Source: Actinomycetota bacterium (lineage in GTDB: Bacteria > Actinomycetota > Thermoleophilia > RBG-16-64-13). Taken from it: DNA of 64,000 nt. Positions within the stretch are counted from its first letter, which is position 1. Each line of letters begins with the position of its first letter. Of the stretch, positions 56,121-64,000 are shown piece by piece. A program made the translations under genes and the position numbers. The DNA lies in assembly GCA_018830645.1 (NCBI GenBank), contig JAHJSA010000093.1, forward strand, positions 16,359 through 80,358, given 5' to 3'. Below the pieces are notes generated by a model. It did not search any database, was not told where the DNA came from, and saw nothing but the letters and a program-made list of their open reading frames with translations.

Positions 56121-58205
56121 CTACACCTCCTCTGCTTCCTTTGATACCTGCGCGAGCAGGTCAGGGGCTGCAACTTTCGACTTCGAGATGGACGCATTGA
56201 AGAACGAGCCGATCGCGTCAACCGCTGCACCTAGCGACGCCGGCATGTCATCAAGTTCCGCATCAATAACCGCCGCACGATAAGCCAACACGTTCTTGCA
56301 GCGAAGGCTGAATCCGCCTGACGCCAGTGCTGCGATGAATGATGGCCAAGACTGAAGCTCTGACTCTATGTCGTTGTTCCATATGGTGTATCTTCCAGAA
56401 GTCACGCTTGGGTCGCCGAAACCGTACGGGACGTTGCCGCTGACTGCCGCGTCGTCCGAAAGCCAGCTCACCACCTTCTCCGTCGCGCTCTGATGTGAGC
56501 CATGCGCCATCTCCCGATTGGTCTTGTTGTTTGGCTTCTCTGCATCTTGCGACTGTGGGTACTTCAATTCAGCATTCAGGTAATCACTATCGCAAACCAC
56601 ATAGACCGGGACCCCGAGCTGAGTCATGATTGCGTGCGGTACAGCGATTGCCGTCTTGCCTGACACATCAATCAAGCAGACCCCCACAGTGTCAAAGGGC
56701 TTGCCCATCTTCTCTGCTATTGCAGTCAGCACCGCAACGTCTGTGTCACCCTCCAATAGCACTGCCGCGTCAGCAAAGAAGCCCTCGGCGAAGGTCGTAG
56801 GAAGACGCTTCTGTACAATCTTCTCGACCTGGTCCTCTGAGCATTTGGCTACCTTGGCCACATCCGAAAGCGAAGCAGCGCACGTCAACGTCTCGCAGCC
56901 TGACAGACAGAACCGACGGACCCCCCCGAACTGTTCCGGACGCGTGAAGTACGGGCTGTGAGTAGCCATGATGATCTGAACATTCTGACTGTTGCTTAGC
57001 TCGGATAGCACCCGCGCGAAGGCTCTCGCCCTAATTGGGTGCTGATAGATCTCCGGTTCCTCGATGCAAATGAGGGTATGTGGGAGATCGCTCAAAGCGG
57101 CCTTCAGTCTCTCAGCAGCTTCATCCTCATCCTCGCCCTCCAGCGGCTCATGACCGGCCTTGACCAGAGCCTCGTCTGGCACCAGCGCATGGAGCATCGC
57201 AATCAGAACGGCGCGTTGCACGCCATGGCCCTGACGTGAGACATCATTCCGCAAGCCGTCAATCGTCACGTCAGTGCGTACGATTGCACTTGGAGTTGGA
57301 GTCCAGTCGGGAACAGTCGCAGTGAACTCCACGAGTGAGTTCGGAACGAGACTCTTCAACTTGTCGTTGACGCGGTCAGACTGCAAACCAGCGGAGTTAA
57401 GAACGCTCGTGCTCATTGACGTCGCCAGTTCGGCTATAGCATCGGAGTGCTTTTCCTTCCATTCTGCTTTCGCCTTCGTTGTGGCCGTATTCATCAGGGT
57501 GCCGATCAGGTCATTCAAGGTCGAACCTTTGCCGACCCCATTAACCTGATCCGAAATATCGGTTGCAGCCGGAACCAAGACCATCTGGACACATTGGCGG
57601 ATAACCGAAGAGCCCGTAAAGCCAAACATATGACTGGCATCGTCCGCGTCCAGTGATATCAGCTTGGCGCTATTGACTGTGTCGTTCTCCCAGTCGACCA
57701 AAGCGTCAACCACCTGGTCCTTGGAGGGTGAGACGCCGAGGTCTGGCAACTCAGGCATAGTCGCGCGCAACGTCTTGTAGGCCGGTCGAAACTCGCCGAC
57801 CTTACTCATGACACGAATGTCTGCGAAACCGGGACCTTGTAGTGCATTGCCGACGATCTTGTCCTTTTCGGCGCTCAAGCTCCATGAGCGCTTGAAAGTT
57901 GCATCGTCACCGCGCCCATAGCGTTCCAGACGTTCACGATCGCGTGGGGACAAGTCAGTGAAGATGACCGCCACCTCGACGACCGTTTCAGCGGCTGGCT
58001 CGATAGTCTCGCCAGACTTCGCATCCACCGAGCGATGTACGTCGCTGACTTCCAGCGGGCCACCTCTGAAGAACCAATCGAGCGCATACAGGACCGCGGA
58101 CTTCCCAGCACCGTTGGTTCCGATCAGGGCGGTGTACGGCTCCACGTGAATCGCAATGTGTTTGATACTCCTGAAGTTGCTGATCTCAATCCGCGCAATA
58201 CGCAC
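56121..58205 (-). CDS. OLD-family ATP-dependent endonuclease
   Basis: 694 aa. Class 2 OLD-like protein: ABC-type ATPase head with [20 protein letters not shown] and [17 protein letters not shown] (Walker A about 30-38), [19 protein letters not shown] (Walker B) and [10 protein letters not shown] (H-loop), then a C-terminal Toprim nuclease with [20 protein letters not shown] and [14 protein letters not shown] (metal Glu and Asp-x-Asp). Related proteins (OLD, GajA) act in phage defence. No gajB-like UvrD helicase follows. GTG start with GGGGG upstream, 112 bases after res. Confidence 0.9.
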   Translation of the reverse strand: MRIARIEISNFRSIKHIAIHVEPYTALIGTNGAGKSAVLYALDWFFRGGPLEVSDVHRSVDAKSGETIEPAAETVVEVAVIFTDLSPRDRERLERYGRGDDATFKRSWSLSAEKDKIVGNALQGPGFADIRVMSKVGEFRPAYKTLRATMPELPDLGVSPSKDQVVDALVDWENDTVNSAKLISLDADDASHMFGFTGSSVIRQCVQMVLVPAATDISDQVNGVGKGSTLNDLIGTLMNTATTKAKAEWKEKHSDAIAELATSMSTSVLNSAGLQSDRVNDKLKSLVPNSLVEFTATVPDWTPTPSAIVRTDVTIDGLRNDVSRQGHGVQRAVLIAMLHALVPDEALVKAGHEPLEGEDEDEAAERLKAALSDLPHTLICIEEPEIYQHPIRARAFARVLSELSNSQNVQIIMATHSPYFTRPEQFGGVRRFCLSGCETLTCAASLSDVAKVAKCSEDQVEKIVQKRLPTTFAEGFFADAAVLLEGDTDVAVLTAIAEKMGKPFDTVGVCLIDVSGKTAIAVPHAIMTQLGVPVYVVCDSDYLNAELKYPQSQDAEKPNNKTNREMAHGSHQSATEKVVSWLSDDAAVSGNVPYGFGDPSVTSGRYTIWNNDIESELQSWPSFIAALASGGFSLRCKNVLAYRAAVIDAELDDMPASLGAAVDAIGSFFNASISKSKVAAPDLLAQVSKEAEEV

Positions 58206-58317
58206 TGCCGTTCCCCCTTTCGCTATTCATCGTTCTGTCCCTCGGTTGAAGTAAGGCGCTCGGTCCGTTCGATGCAGGATGTCCTCTGTCTTCCCGTTGT
58301 GAGGTGACTGGCCCCCA

Positions 58318-61287
58318 TCACAGCCCCCAGTTGCCGGGCACCCCCACGGCGTAATCGACGGCTTCGGCACCGATACCGATGGCTTCGAAGTGCTTGGCGG
58401 CGGCCTTGATCCTCGCGTTCTCCGTGGGGCGGCGCTTGGACTCGTCGAGAGTACTCTTGGTCTCGCGGATCATGTAAATGCGGTTCTCGCCTTCGACCTG
58501 CTTGATGATCGCCCAGTCGGGGTTGTAGTTACCGACGGGAGTGTCGATCTTGAACTTGTCGGGCAGCTTCATGAACAGCTTCACGTCCTCACGTGAGTCG
58601 AGCAGCTCGGCGAACTGGCGCTCGGGGGCATCGGCACCATCGGAGTCGATCTGGATGTAGTCAAAGTCGGTCTTTTGCTTGTTCTTGACCTCGTAGATAC
58701 GGTCGACGAACAAGTCGCGCTCTTCCATGCCGTCCTTCTGGAGCTCGCGCAGCTCGTAGACGTAGCCACCGATCCTCTCGTACTGCAGACCTTCCACGAC
58801 AGCTGCAGCAAGCACGTTCTGCAGGTTGCGCTTGACCATTGCAATGAAGTCGTTGGGATTGCCGATGAACTCCTTCAACTTGCCCGAGCGAGTGAGCACA
58901 TCGACCAGGGTCTTGCGAGTGAGCGAGGTGGCTTCCTGCAGCTCATTGATGATATCCGGCAGTAGATACGCACCTGTTAGCTCGGCGGAGCGGCTAGCGG
59001 TTTCGGAGGTCTTGGCGCCACCACGCACCAACTTCACACCAGCCCTGGTGACCTGAACTCGCAGCGGTGGAATGGGTTGCTCGAACTTGATCTTGTTGAC
59101 CGCGCTGTCGATGACCTCGTCTCGCTTGAGTGCCACGCGATAGGTAGTGCGCTGGGCGATGCTGCGCCAGAACTCCTCGAACTCATGGCTGGCGTAAAGT
59201 TCCTTGTTGAGCTTGCGGGGACGGCGCTTGCGCTGTTGCTTAACGAAACGCTCCACCTTGCACTTGCCCATGACGTCGATGATCTCGATTTCCGGCCAGA
59301 AGAAGTCCGGGACCGGCCCAAGCGTAAATCCGAGAGTCTCCGGGCGGTAGTTGGCCGTAACGCGACCTTCCTTGTCCAGGAAGCCACGCGAGAGCAGTTC
59401 GTCCCAGATGAGTTTGGAGGCCGCGAAGCCGAGCAGCTTCTCCTCGCCAGCCGCATCGATGGTTGGAATCTTGGCGAACTCGCCTGGTCGCACCAGCCCA
59501 ATGCTGACACCGGAGGCGATGTATTCCTTCTGCAGGCTGTCGGCGAACTCGCGGTACGACTCGTTGGCGACCACGGTGAGCTGCGCGATGCCCTGATTAG
59601 GAACTCGCTCGCCCGACTGGTTTACCGGCAAACGAAGGCCGCGTCCGATCGTCTGGCGGCGCTCGGTGGCTCCGCCCATCTCTCGCAGGGCACAGATCTG
59701 GAAGACGTTCGGGTTGTCCCAGCCCTCTCGCAGCGCGGAGTGGCTGAAGATGAACCGCACTGGCTCGTTCTCGCCGAGCAGGCGGGCCTTGTCACGCATG
59801 ATCAGGTCGTAGGCGTCGTCATCGTTCTTGGACGATCCGTTAGTGTCGGTATAAGTGTCGAGCGCACCCTTCTTGCCCTTGATTGAGGCGAAGTAGGCAC
59901 GGCGATACTCGATCGGGTCGCCCGGCAACAGTTCGCCCCACATCGGGTTCTTGATGCGTTCCTCGTTGAACAGTTCGTCGAACCACTCGACGAACGCACC
60001 ATCGGCGGTGTCGTTGTTGTAGCCCTCGCCGAGGAAGCTGGCGACCTTGTCGACGAAGAACAGGCTGAGCACCTTGATGCCTTGCTGGCGGAGCTGCACT
60101 TCCTTGCGGAAGTGCTCGCGAATGGTTTCGCGGATCATCTCGCGGTAGATCGAGTCGTTGGAGCCACCGATGGTCTCACCTGCGTGCAGTAAGCCGTGCG
60201 GGAAGATCTCGGCAGATTCCGGCTCGATACTGAGTTCGTTGACAAGCCAGCCCTCATAAGCGGCATTGTTGGTGACGGTCGCCAAGTCTTGTCCTTGCTT
60301 GACGTTCACGATCTTGCGTTCGATGGTGCCATCCGACTCTTTGCGGACCGCTAATTCCATACGCGCAAGGAAGCCCTTGTCATTGCGAACTGACTCGAGC
60401 TTCACATACGACGCGGCATCGGCGCCTTGCTGCAGTGCTTCGGCCACCACGATCTGCTTGACCAAGCCAAGGTCGTGCGCATCAACTGGATCTAGGCGAT
60501 AGACAACGTTGCGGGTCTTGCGGTGCGTGGCCGAGTAACGCAGGGTGCAGAGTGGGTTGAGTTCTCCCACAGCGGACTGGCTCAGCAGCGATTCCATGTT
60601 CTGCGGCTCGTCCATGATGACCACCGGATGCGTGGCCTTCAGGTAATCGATGGGGCGCAGACCATTGAGCTTGTCACGGGTCTGGTGAATGACGCGAGTG
60701 TTCTTGTCGCCGCGCAATGAGTCGATTGTCATCACCATGATCTGCAGGCTTGTGGAAGTGGCGAATGACTGGACCTCCTCCGGCGTGCTGCCGCTGTAGA
60801 CGAACGAGTCGAACGGCGTGGCATAGAGATCTTGAAAGTGCCTGGTCATCAGCTTGATGCTAGTGGTCACGCCCTCACGGATGGCCACGCTCGGCACGAG
60901 GATGATGAACTTAGTGAAGCTATAGTTCTCGGCCAGCTCGAAGATGGCGCGCAAATAGACATACGTCTTGCCCGTGCCGGTCTCCATCTCGGTGTCGAAA
61001 TCGAGCGCTCCCCCAGCCAGCTCACCGACAACCTCGAGGCCGTTGCGGTCCTGCACGGCCTGCAGGTTCTGCAATACGGTCTCGTCGTCGAGCAGCAAGT
61101 TGTTCCCTACCGCGCCAACTTCACTGGCGATCTCGAAGGCACTCAACTGGTCACCCGATTCGGGCACCACGCCCTGCAGCGCGGTCGTCAGTGACGCAGC
61201 ATCGGCAGGCTGGCCCTCGAACAAGTCCACGACCGCAGCAATTGCGTCCTGCTGATGCTGCTGGTGGGCATCGAACTTGAACTCCAT
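58318..61287 (-). CDS. type III restriction enzyme, Res subunit
   Basis: 989 aa. SF2 helicase with C-terminal nuclease. FDTEMETGTGKTYVYLRAIF (Walker A about 105-115), DEPQNMESL (motif II variant of DEAD), FSHSALREGWDNPNVFQIC (motif V region), ETIGRGLRLP-type TIGRGLRLPVN (motif VI). C-terminal PD-(D/E)XK: NYNPDWAIIKQV and IYMIRETKST. Starts 2 bases after mod, the usual type III order mod-res. Together they would cut at unmethylated, inversely oriented sites with ATP. Confidence 0.94.
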   Translation of the reverse strand: MEFKFDAHQQHQQDAIAAVVDLFEGQPADAASLTTALQGVVPESGDQLSAFEIASEVGAVGNNLLLDDETVLQNLQAVQDRNGLEVVGELAGGALDFDTEMETGTGKTYVYLRAIFELAENYSFTKFIILVPSVAIREGVTTSIKLMTRHFQDLYATPFDSFVYSGSTPEEVQSFATSTSLQIMVMTIDSLRGDKNTRVIHQTRDKLNGLRPIDYLKATHPVVIMDEPQNMESLLSQSAVGELNPLCTLRYSATHRKTRNVVYRLDPVDAHDLGLVKQIVVAEALQQGADAASYVKLESVRNDKGFLARMELAVRKESDGTIERKIVNVKQGQDLATVTNNAAYEGWLVNELSIEPESAEIFPHGLLHAGETIGGSNDSIYREMIRETIREHFRKEVQLRQQGIKVLSLFFVDKVASFLGEGYNNDTADGAFVEWFDELFNEERIKNPMWGELLPGDPIEYRRAYFASIKGKKGALDTYTDTNGSSKNDDDAYDLIMRDKARLLGENEPVRFIFSHSALREGWDNPNVFQICALREMGGATERRQTIGRGLRLPVNQSGERVPNQGIAQLTVVANESYREFADSLQKEYIASGVSIGLVRPGEFAKIPTIDAAGEEKLLGFAASKLIWDELLSRGFLDKEGRVTANYRPETLGFTLGPVPDFFWPEIEIIDVMGKCKVERFVKQQRKRRPRKLNKELYASHEFEEFWRSIAQRTTYRVALKRDEVIDSAVNKIKFEQPIPPLRVQVTRAGVKLVRGGAKTSETASRSAELTGAYLLPDIINELQEATSLTRKTLVDVLTRSGKLKEFIGNPNDFIAMVKRNLQNVLAAAVVEGLQYERIGGYVYELRELQKDGMEERDLFVDRIYEVKNKQKTDFDYIQIDSDGADAPERQFAELLDSREDVKLFMKLPDKFKIDTPVGNYNPDWAIIKQVEGENRIYMIRETKSTLDESKRRPTENARIKAAAKHFEAIGIGAEAVDYAVGVPGNWGL

Positions 61288-61289
61288 CG

Positions 61290-63137
61290 CTAGGCCGTCC
61301 AGAGTTCTACACCGCGTGACTTACATTCCTGAGCAAGGTTGGTCTTGAGTTCGTCATCGCCTTGGAAAGAATCTTCGAGGATGATGAAGCGAGCAGGCTT
61401 GTGCTCGACCACCTTTCGCAGTTGTTCCAGTGTTGGCTTGTTGTGTTCGTTGAGGTAGGCCAGCACGATGCCGGCGCCAACCATCTTAAGGTTGAGACCC
61501 TCGACCTCGGTGTCGCCAATCTGCTCGGTGAGCGAGTAGCCCTGCTTGAGCAGAATCTCCGTGAGCAGAGCATCAGGTGACGCTTCATCTTCGGAGCTGT
61601 CGCGGATGTCGAGCAGGTGTTGCTCCAGCGTGGTCGGATCCGTCTCGCTGGTGACTCGCCATTTGGTGAAGTTGGTGTCAGCAAGTGCGAATGCGCGAAG
61701 ACCAACATCAACAGACTGCCCAGCGAGCTCTCCCTTGACTCGGTTGCCCGCAACATCGATCCGCTTTCGGCAGAGATCAGCAATGGTGCGGAAGCCCGCC
61801 TTGTAAGCAGCAGATTCTTCCTCCAGCGGCTCGGGAAGCTGCACCTGAATGAATTGTCGCTTGCCGCCGTCCTCGGCGTTTTGCTTGATAACAGCATGCG
61901 CAAGAGCGCCAGATCCCGCGAAGAAGTCCAGAACAATATCATCTGATGTTGTCTGCTCCACCAGGAAAGCAAGCAGGTCTAGGGGCTTTGGAAAGTCAAA
62001 GACTTTCTTGTTATCGAAGAGTGACATGAGCGCCTTCGTAGCGTTCTCGGTTGAGTACCAACCGAGATTCGTAACAAAAGCCTTCCTGTCGTTTAGGTAG
62101 CTGTTCATAAACTTCTTCTGGCGTGGAGTACCACTATCCTCTTTAGGGAAGATCACGAGGCCTTCCTCAATCATCTTCTTCACGCTTGATTCCGAGAAAG
62201 CCCAATTCGCATGGAAAGTATTGCCTGTGGTCGGATCTGTAATTGTGAAGTAGTTGTCCTGCGCCCCAGTGGCTTTCATACTCTCGGAGCGCCAGAGACC
62301 ACGAGGATCGTTGTCTGGATTTGCGAAGTCGCTCTCATCTCGCTCAAGTCCCTTGAACTTCACGTTCTCAGAACGGCGCGCATACGCAATCACATATTCG
62401 TGATTTGACATCAGCATTGTTCGCGGTGGGACTCCGCGTGCAGCATTCTTCGTTACCCACACGAACTGCCCAAGGAAATTTGCTTCGCCGAAGATCTCAT
62501 CAAGGAGCTTCCGTAGGTGACTGACTTCGTTGTCGTCAATGGAGATGAAGATGACCCCATCCTCGGTCAACAGGTTCCGCGCGAGCTTGAGTCGCGGGTA
62601 CATCATGTTGAGCCAATTGGAGTGGTATCGGCCTTCGGACTCCGAGTTGGTGCTGACCTTCTTGCCCTCCTCGTTGACCTGGCGCGTCCACTCCAGATAG
62701 GTCTCCAACCCTTCCTTGAAGTTGTCGGGATAAACGAAGTCCTTGCCGGTGTTGTACGGCGGATCGATATAGATCATTTTGATCTTGCCGTGGTAATGCT
62801 TCTGCAGAATCTTGAGCACTTCGAGGTTGTCGCCCTCGATGAAGACGTTCTTGGTGGTGTCCCAGTCCTTGCTGTTCTCGAAGTCGGGTTTCAGAGTCGC
62901 GGTAGTCTGCTCCTGCGCGGCACGTAGGGCGCGTTTCTTGCCCGGCCAGAACAGGCCAAAACGCTCGCGATCGTCGCCCGCGTCGTCGCCGAGGAGTTCC
63001 TTGAGCTTTTCGACATCCACCTTGCCATCGGCAACGGCCTCAGGAATCAAGTCCGAGAGTTGCGCCGCAAGCTCCGTCTTGAAGCCTGGTGTGGTGCTCG
63101 GCGTCTCGTGGATGTCTTGTGAATCATCGTTGTTCAT
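61290..63137 (-). CDS. type III modification methyltransferase, Mod subunit
   Basis: 615 aa. Beta-class N6-adenine methyltransferase: catalytic motif IV DPPYNTGKDFVYPDNF (about 128-143) comes before the AdoMet motif DFFAGSGALAHAVIKQN (about 399-415), with the target-recognition region between. LSDLIPEAVADGKVDVEKLK and GKKRALRAAQEQTTATLKPD near the start are typical Mod openings. The start has AGAGGAAAT upstream and a strong promoter 12 bases further. It modifies one strand of its site and guides Res. Confidence 0.94.
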   Translation of the reverse strand: MNNDDSQDIHETPSTTPGFKTELAAQLSDLIPEAVADGKVDVEKLKELLGDDAGDDRERFGLFWPGKKRALRAAQEQTTATLKPDFENSKDWDTTKNVFIEGDNLEVLKILQKHYHGKIKMIYIDPPYNTGKDFVYPDNFKEGLETYLEWTRQVNEEGKKVSTNSESEGRYHSNWLNMMYPRLKLARNLLTEDGVIFISIDDNEVSHLRKLLDEIFGEANFLGQFVWVTKNAARGVPPRTMLMSNHEYVIAYARRSENVKFKGLERDESDFANPDNDPRGLWRSESMKATGAQDNYFTITDPTTGNTFHANWAFSESSVKKMIEEGLVIFPKEDSGTPRQKKFMNSYLNDRKAFVTNLGWYSTENATKALMSLFDNKKVFDFPKPLDLLAFLVEQTTSDDIVLDFFAGSGALAHAVIKQNAEDGGKRQFIQVQLPEPLEEESAAYKAGFRTIADLCRKRIDVAGNRVKGELAGQSVDVGLRAFALADTNFTKWRVTSETDPTTLEQHLLDIRDSSEDEASPDALLTEILLKQGYSLTEQIGDTEVEGLNLKMVGAGIVLAYLNEHNKPTLEQLRKVVEHKPARFIILEDSFQGDDELKTNLAQECKSRGVELWTA

Positions 63138-63155
63138 TGCATATTTCCTCTTCCT

Positions 63156-63183
63156 ATTTTACCAATAGTGCATATTTTGACAA
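63156..63183 (-). promoter_or_regulatory. mod-res promoter
   Basis: On the minus strand TTGTCA (63183-63178), 16 bases, TAAAAT (63161-63156); predicted start near 63149, 12 bases before the mod ATG. It lies in the 51-base gap after the helicase remnant. Confidence 0.7.
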
Positions 63184-63188
63184 AGCGT

Positions 63189-63850
63189 TCATCGGGCGAC
63201 CACCTTCCAGCGGATGGTGAACAAGTGCTCGACTTCTTGAGTTCCCTTAAGGGCTTGCTCAATCAACTCAAGGTAGCGATCTGCCTCTTCACGCATCTTC
63301 TTGCGAGCCAGGCGTGCCCCTTCATCTTCTTCTTCCGCACGGTCTGCCCAGCGACGAGCTTCCTTCTTGAACCTTAGCTGTTCCATCGGATCATCGGTGC
63401 CCTTCGCAGCTTTGCGGGCTTCCTTCTCCTTGGCCTTGTATTCACGGATCTTGCCTTCGGATTCAGCTCGGCGATCCTGCTGGTTACGGTAGAGCAGTTC
63501 TTCCTGTTGATCGTAGTAGCGGGAATTCCGCCCCTGAACTTCCTTCTGTAGGTGCTCACGACGCTCGGCTAGAGGCTTCTCGAACTTGGAGCCATCGATG
63601 GTGACTTCCGAGCCTTCCTCGACGCAGGCCAGGTCAAGAATGTCGGCGACGTATTCGTGGTCGAGCCATTGGCCGTCACCGGTCAAACTACCGGCGAGCA
63701 TGTAGGACTCGCTGATGTCGTCATTCTTGGCCCTCATGGAGAAGGTGACGATCTTGACAGTCAGCTCACCGGACTTGCCTTCGAGTTCCTTCACGGCGGT
63801 GCTAGCACGCTCCGACTGACTAAGGCTGAAGGTTAGTTCTCTACTTGGGG
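63189..63850 (-). pseudogene. C-terminal remnant of a SNF2-type helicase, cut by an IS
   Basis: About 215 codons of a charged, helical region ending LFTIRWKVVAR. The body (DRRAESEGKIREYKAKEKEA, RFKKEARRWADRAEEEDEGA, LARKKMREEADRYLELIEQA) and the LFTIRW tail match the C-termini of large SNF2/RapA-type helicases found beside type III-like mod and res genes; I am fairly, not fully, sure of this. The helicase motifs should lie upstream, but at about 63850 the sequence changes to an insertion-sequence end. The right-hand limit is approximate. Without the ATPase part this piece is unlikely to work. Confidence 0.6.
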
Positions 63851-63909
63851 TGTCCGCGGACTTAGCCCGGATCCACCGGTCCAAACCGCAACAATCAGGT
63901 AGCAGATAA

Positions 63910-63986
63910 CTGACAAGTGCCCTCTTTCCTGGGAGAATGTGGGTTGCGACACACCACAAAGTCCCCGAGAGAAAGGCACCTGTCAG
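63910..63986 (+). promoter_or_regulatory. hairpin covering the transposase ribosome site
   Basis: CTGACAAGTGCC (63910-63921) can pair with GGCACCTGTCAG (63975-63986), 11 of 12 bases, and the 3' arm touches the ATG at 63987 and follows the GAAAGG ribosome site. Such a fold would limit transposase translation from read-through messages. Confidence 0.6.
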
Positions 63987-64000
63987 ATGCAATCTTCCCA
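63987..64000 (+). CDS. transposase start (fragment, window edge)
   Basis: ATGCAATCTTCCCA, reading M-Q-S-S, with GAAAGG 10 bases upstream. Only four codons are inside the window; the call rests on the ribosome site and the IS context. Confidence 0.4.

Larger units (their letters stand above)
63851..64000 (+). mobile_element. left end of an insertion sequence (window edge)
   Basis: The helicase frame ends and a different, non-coding stretch begins (tccgcggacttagcccggat, then tccaccggtccaaaccgc), leading into a hairpin and a small start codon on the plus strand. The tagcccggat end and the leader layout resemble IS1380-type elements; family is a guess. The other end is outside the window, so no terminal repeat pair can be compared. 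Confidence 0.5.

Noticed and set aside
63851..63992. N-terminal codons of the helicase remnant on the minus strand
   Set aside because: They are antisense to the IS leader and include Cys/Leu-rich sequence unlike the helicase tail.

Overview
This 64 kb window is chromosomal DNA from a high-GC Gram-positive bacterium, most likely a deep-branching, anaerobic or facultative actinobacterium (for example Coriobacteriia-like). The inference rests on high GC with G/C-ending codons, frequent GTG starts and GTGA/ATGA gene overlaps, the Gram-positive uvrC-rapZ-yvcK-whiA cluster, a gap-pgk-tpiA-gpmI-secG glycolytic cluster, cell-wall-binding repeats (CWB2 type), hydrogenase maturation genes and a DUF1638 protein. 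No 16S rRNA or tRNA gene was found, so the assignment stays indirect.

Layout. (1) 1-1006, minus: start of rph, then murI. (2) 1106-8117, plus: hypF, murB, hypD, hypE, hypA, hypB, the NiFe-hydrogenase maturation set with murB in the middle and no hypC. (3) 8196-11608: YihY membrane protein with a small winged-helix gene, iron-type superoxide dismutase, a DJ-1/PfpI-like protein and a small unknown protein. (4) 11666-12035, minus: RNase P RNA. (5) 12175-17943, minus: oppABCDF oligopeptide transporter. (6) 18047-30866, minus: secG, an ECF sigma/anti-sigma pair, gpmI, tpiA, pgk, gap, whiA, yvcK, rapZ, ogt, uvrC, fabI. (7) 31183-44608: M42 aminopeptidase, a 3-hydroxyacyl-CoA dehydrogenase fused to a cupin, a propionyl/acetyl-CoA synthetase, hflX, a hybrid histidine kinase, DUF1638, OsmC, a damaged MTH865-like gene, uvrA. 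(8) 44799-54057: two AAA_14/DUF4143-type ATPases with palindromes over their promoters, AIM24-like, DUF4173-like, MBL-fold and double-ACT proteins, and a large secreted NHL-repeat/CWB2 protein. (9) 54267-64000: a lower-GC island with an orphan HTH protein, DUF2130 nuclease-like protein, OLD-family ATPase/nuclease, type III restriction (res) and modification (mod) genes, the C-terminal remnant of a probable SNF2-type helicase, and the left end of an insertion sequence that cut it.

How the parts fit. The housekeeping half links central carbon flow (gap to gpmI), cell-wall precursor supply (murI, murB, yvcK, rapZ), division control (whiA), repair (uvrA, uvrC, ogt) and peptide uptake. The right end looks like a mobile defence cluster: helicase, methyltransferase, restriction helicase-nuclease, OLD nuclease and a second predicted nuclease all read on the minus strand, tightly spaced, with a good promoter in front of mod. 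Several housekeeping genes have an extended -10 element only 7-10 bases before the start codon, which suggests leaderless transcripts.
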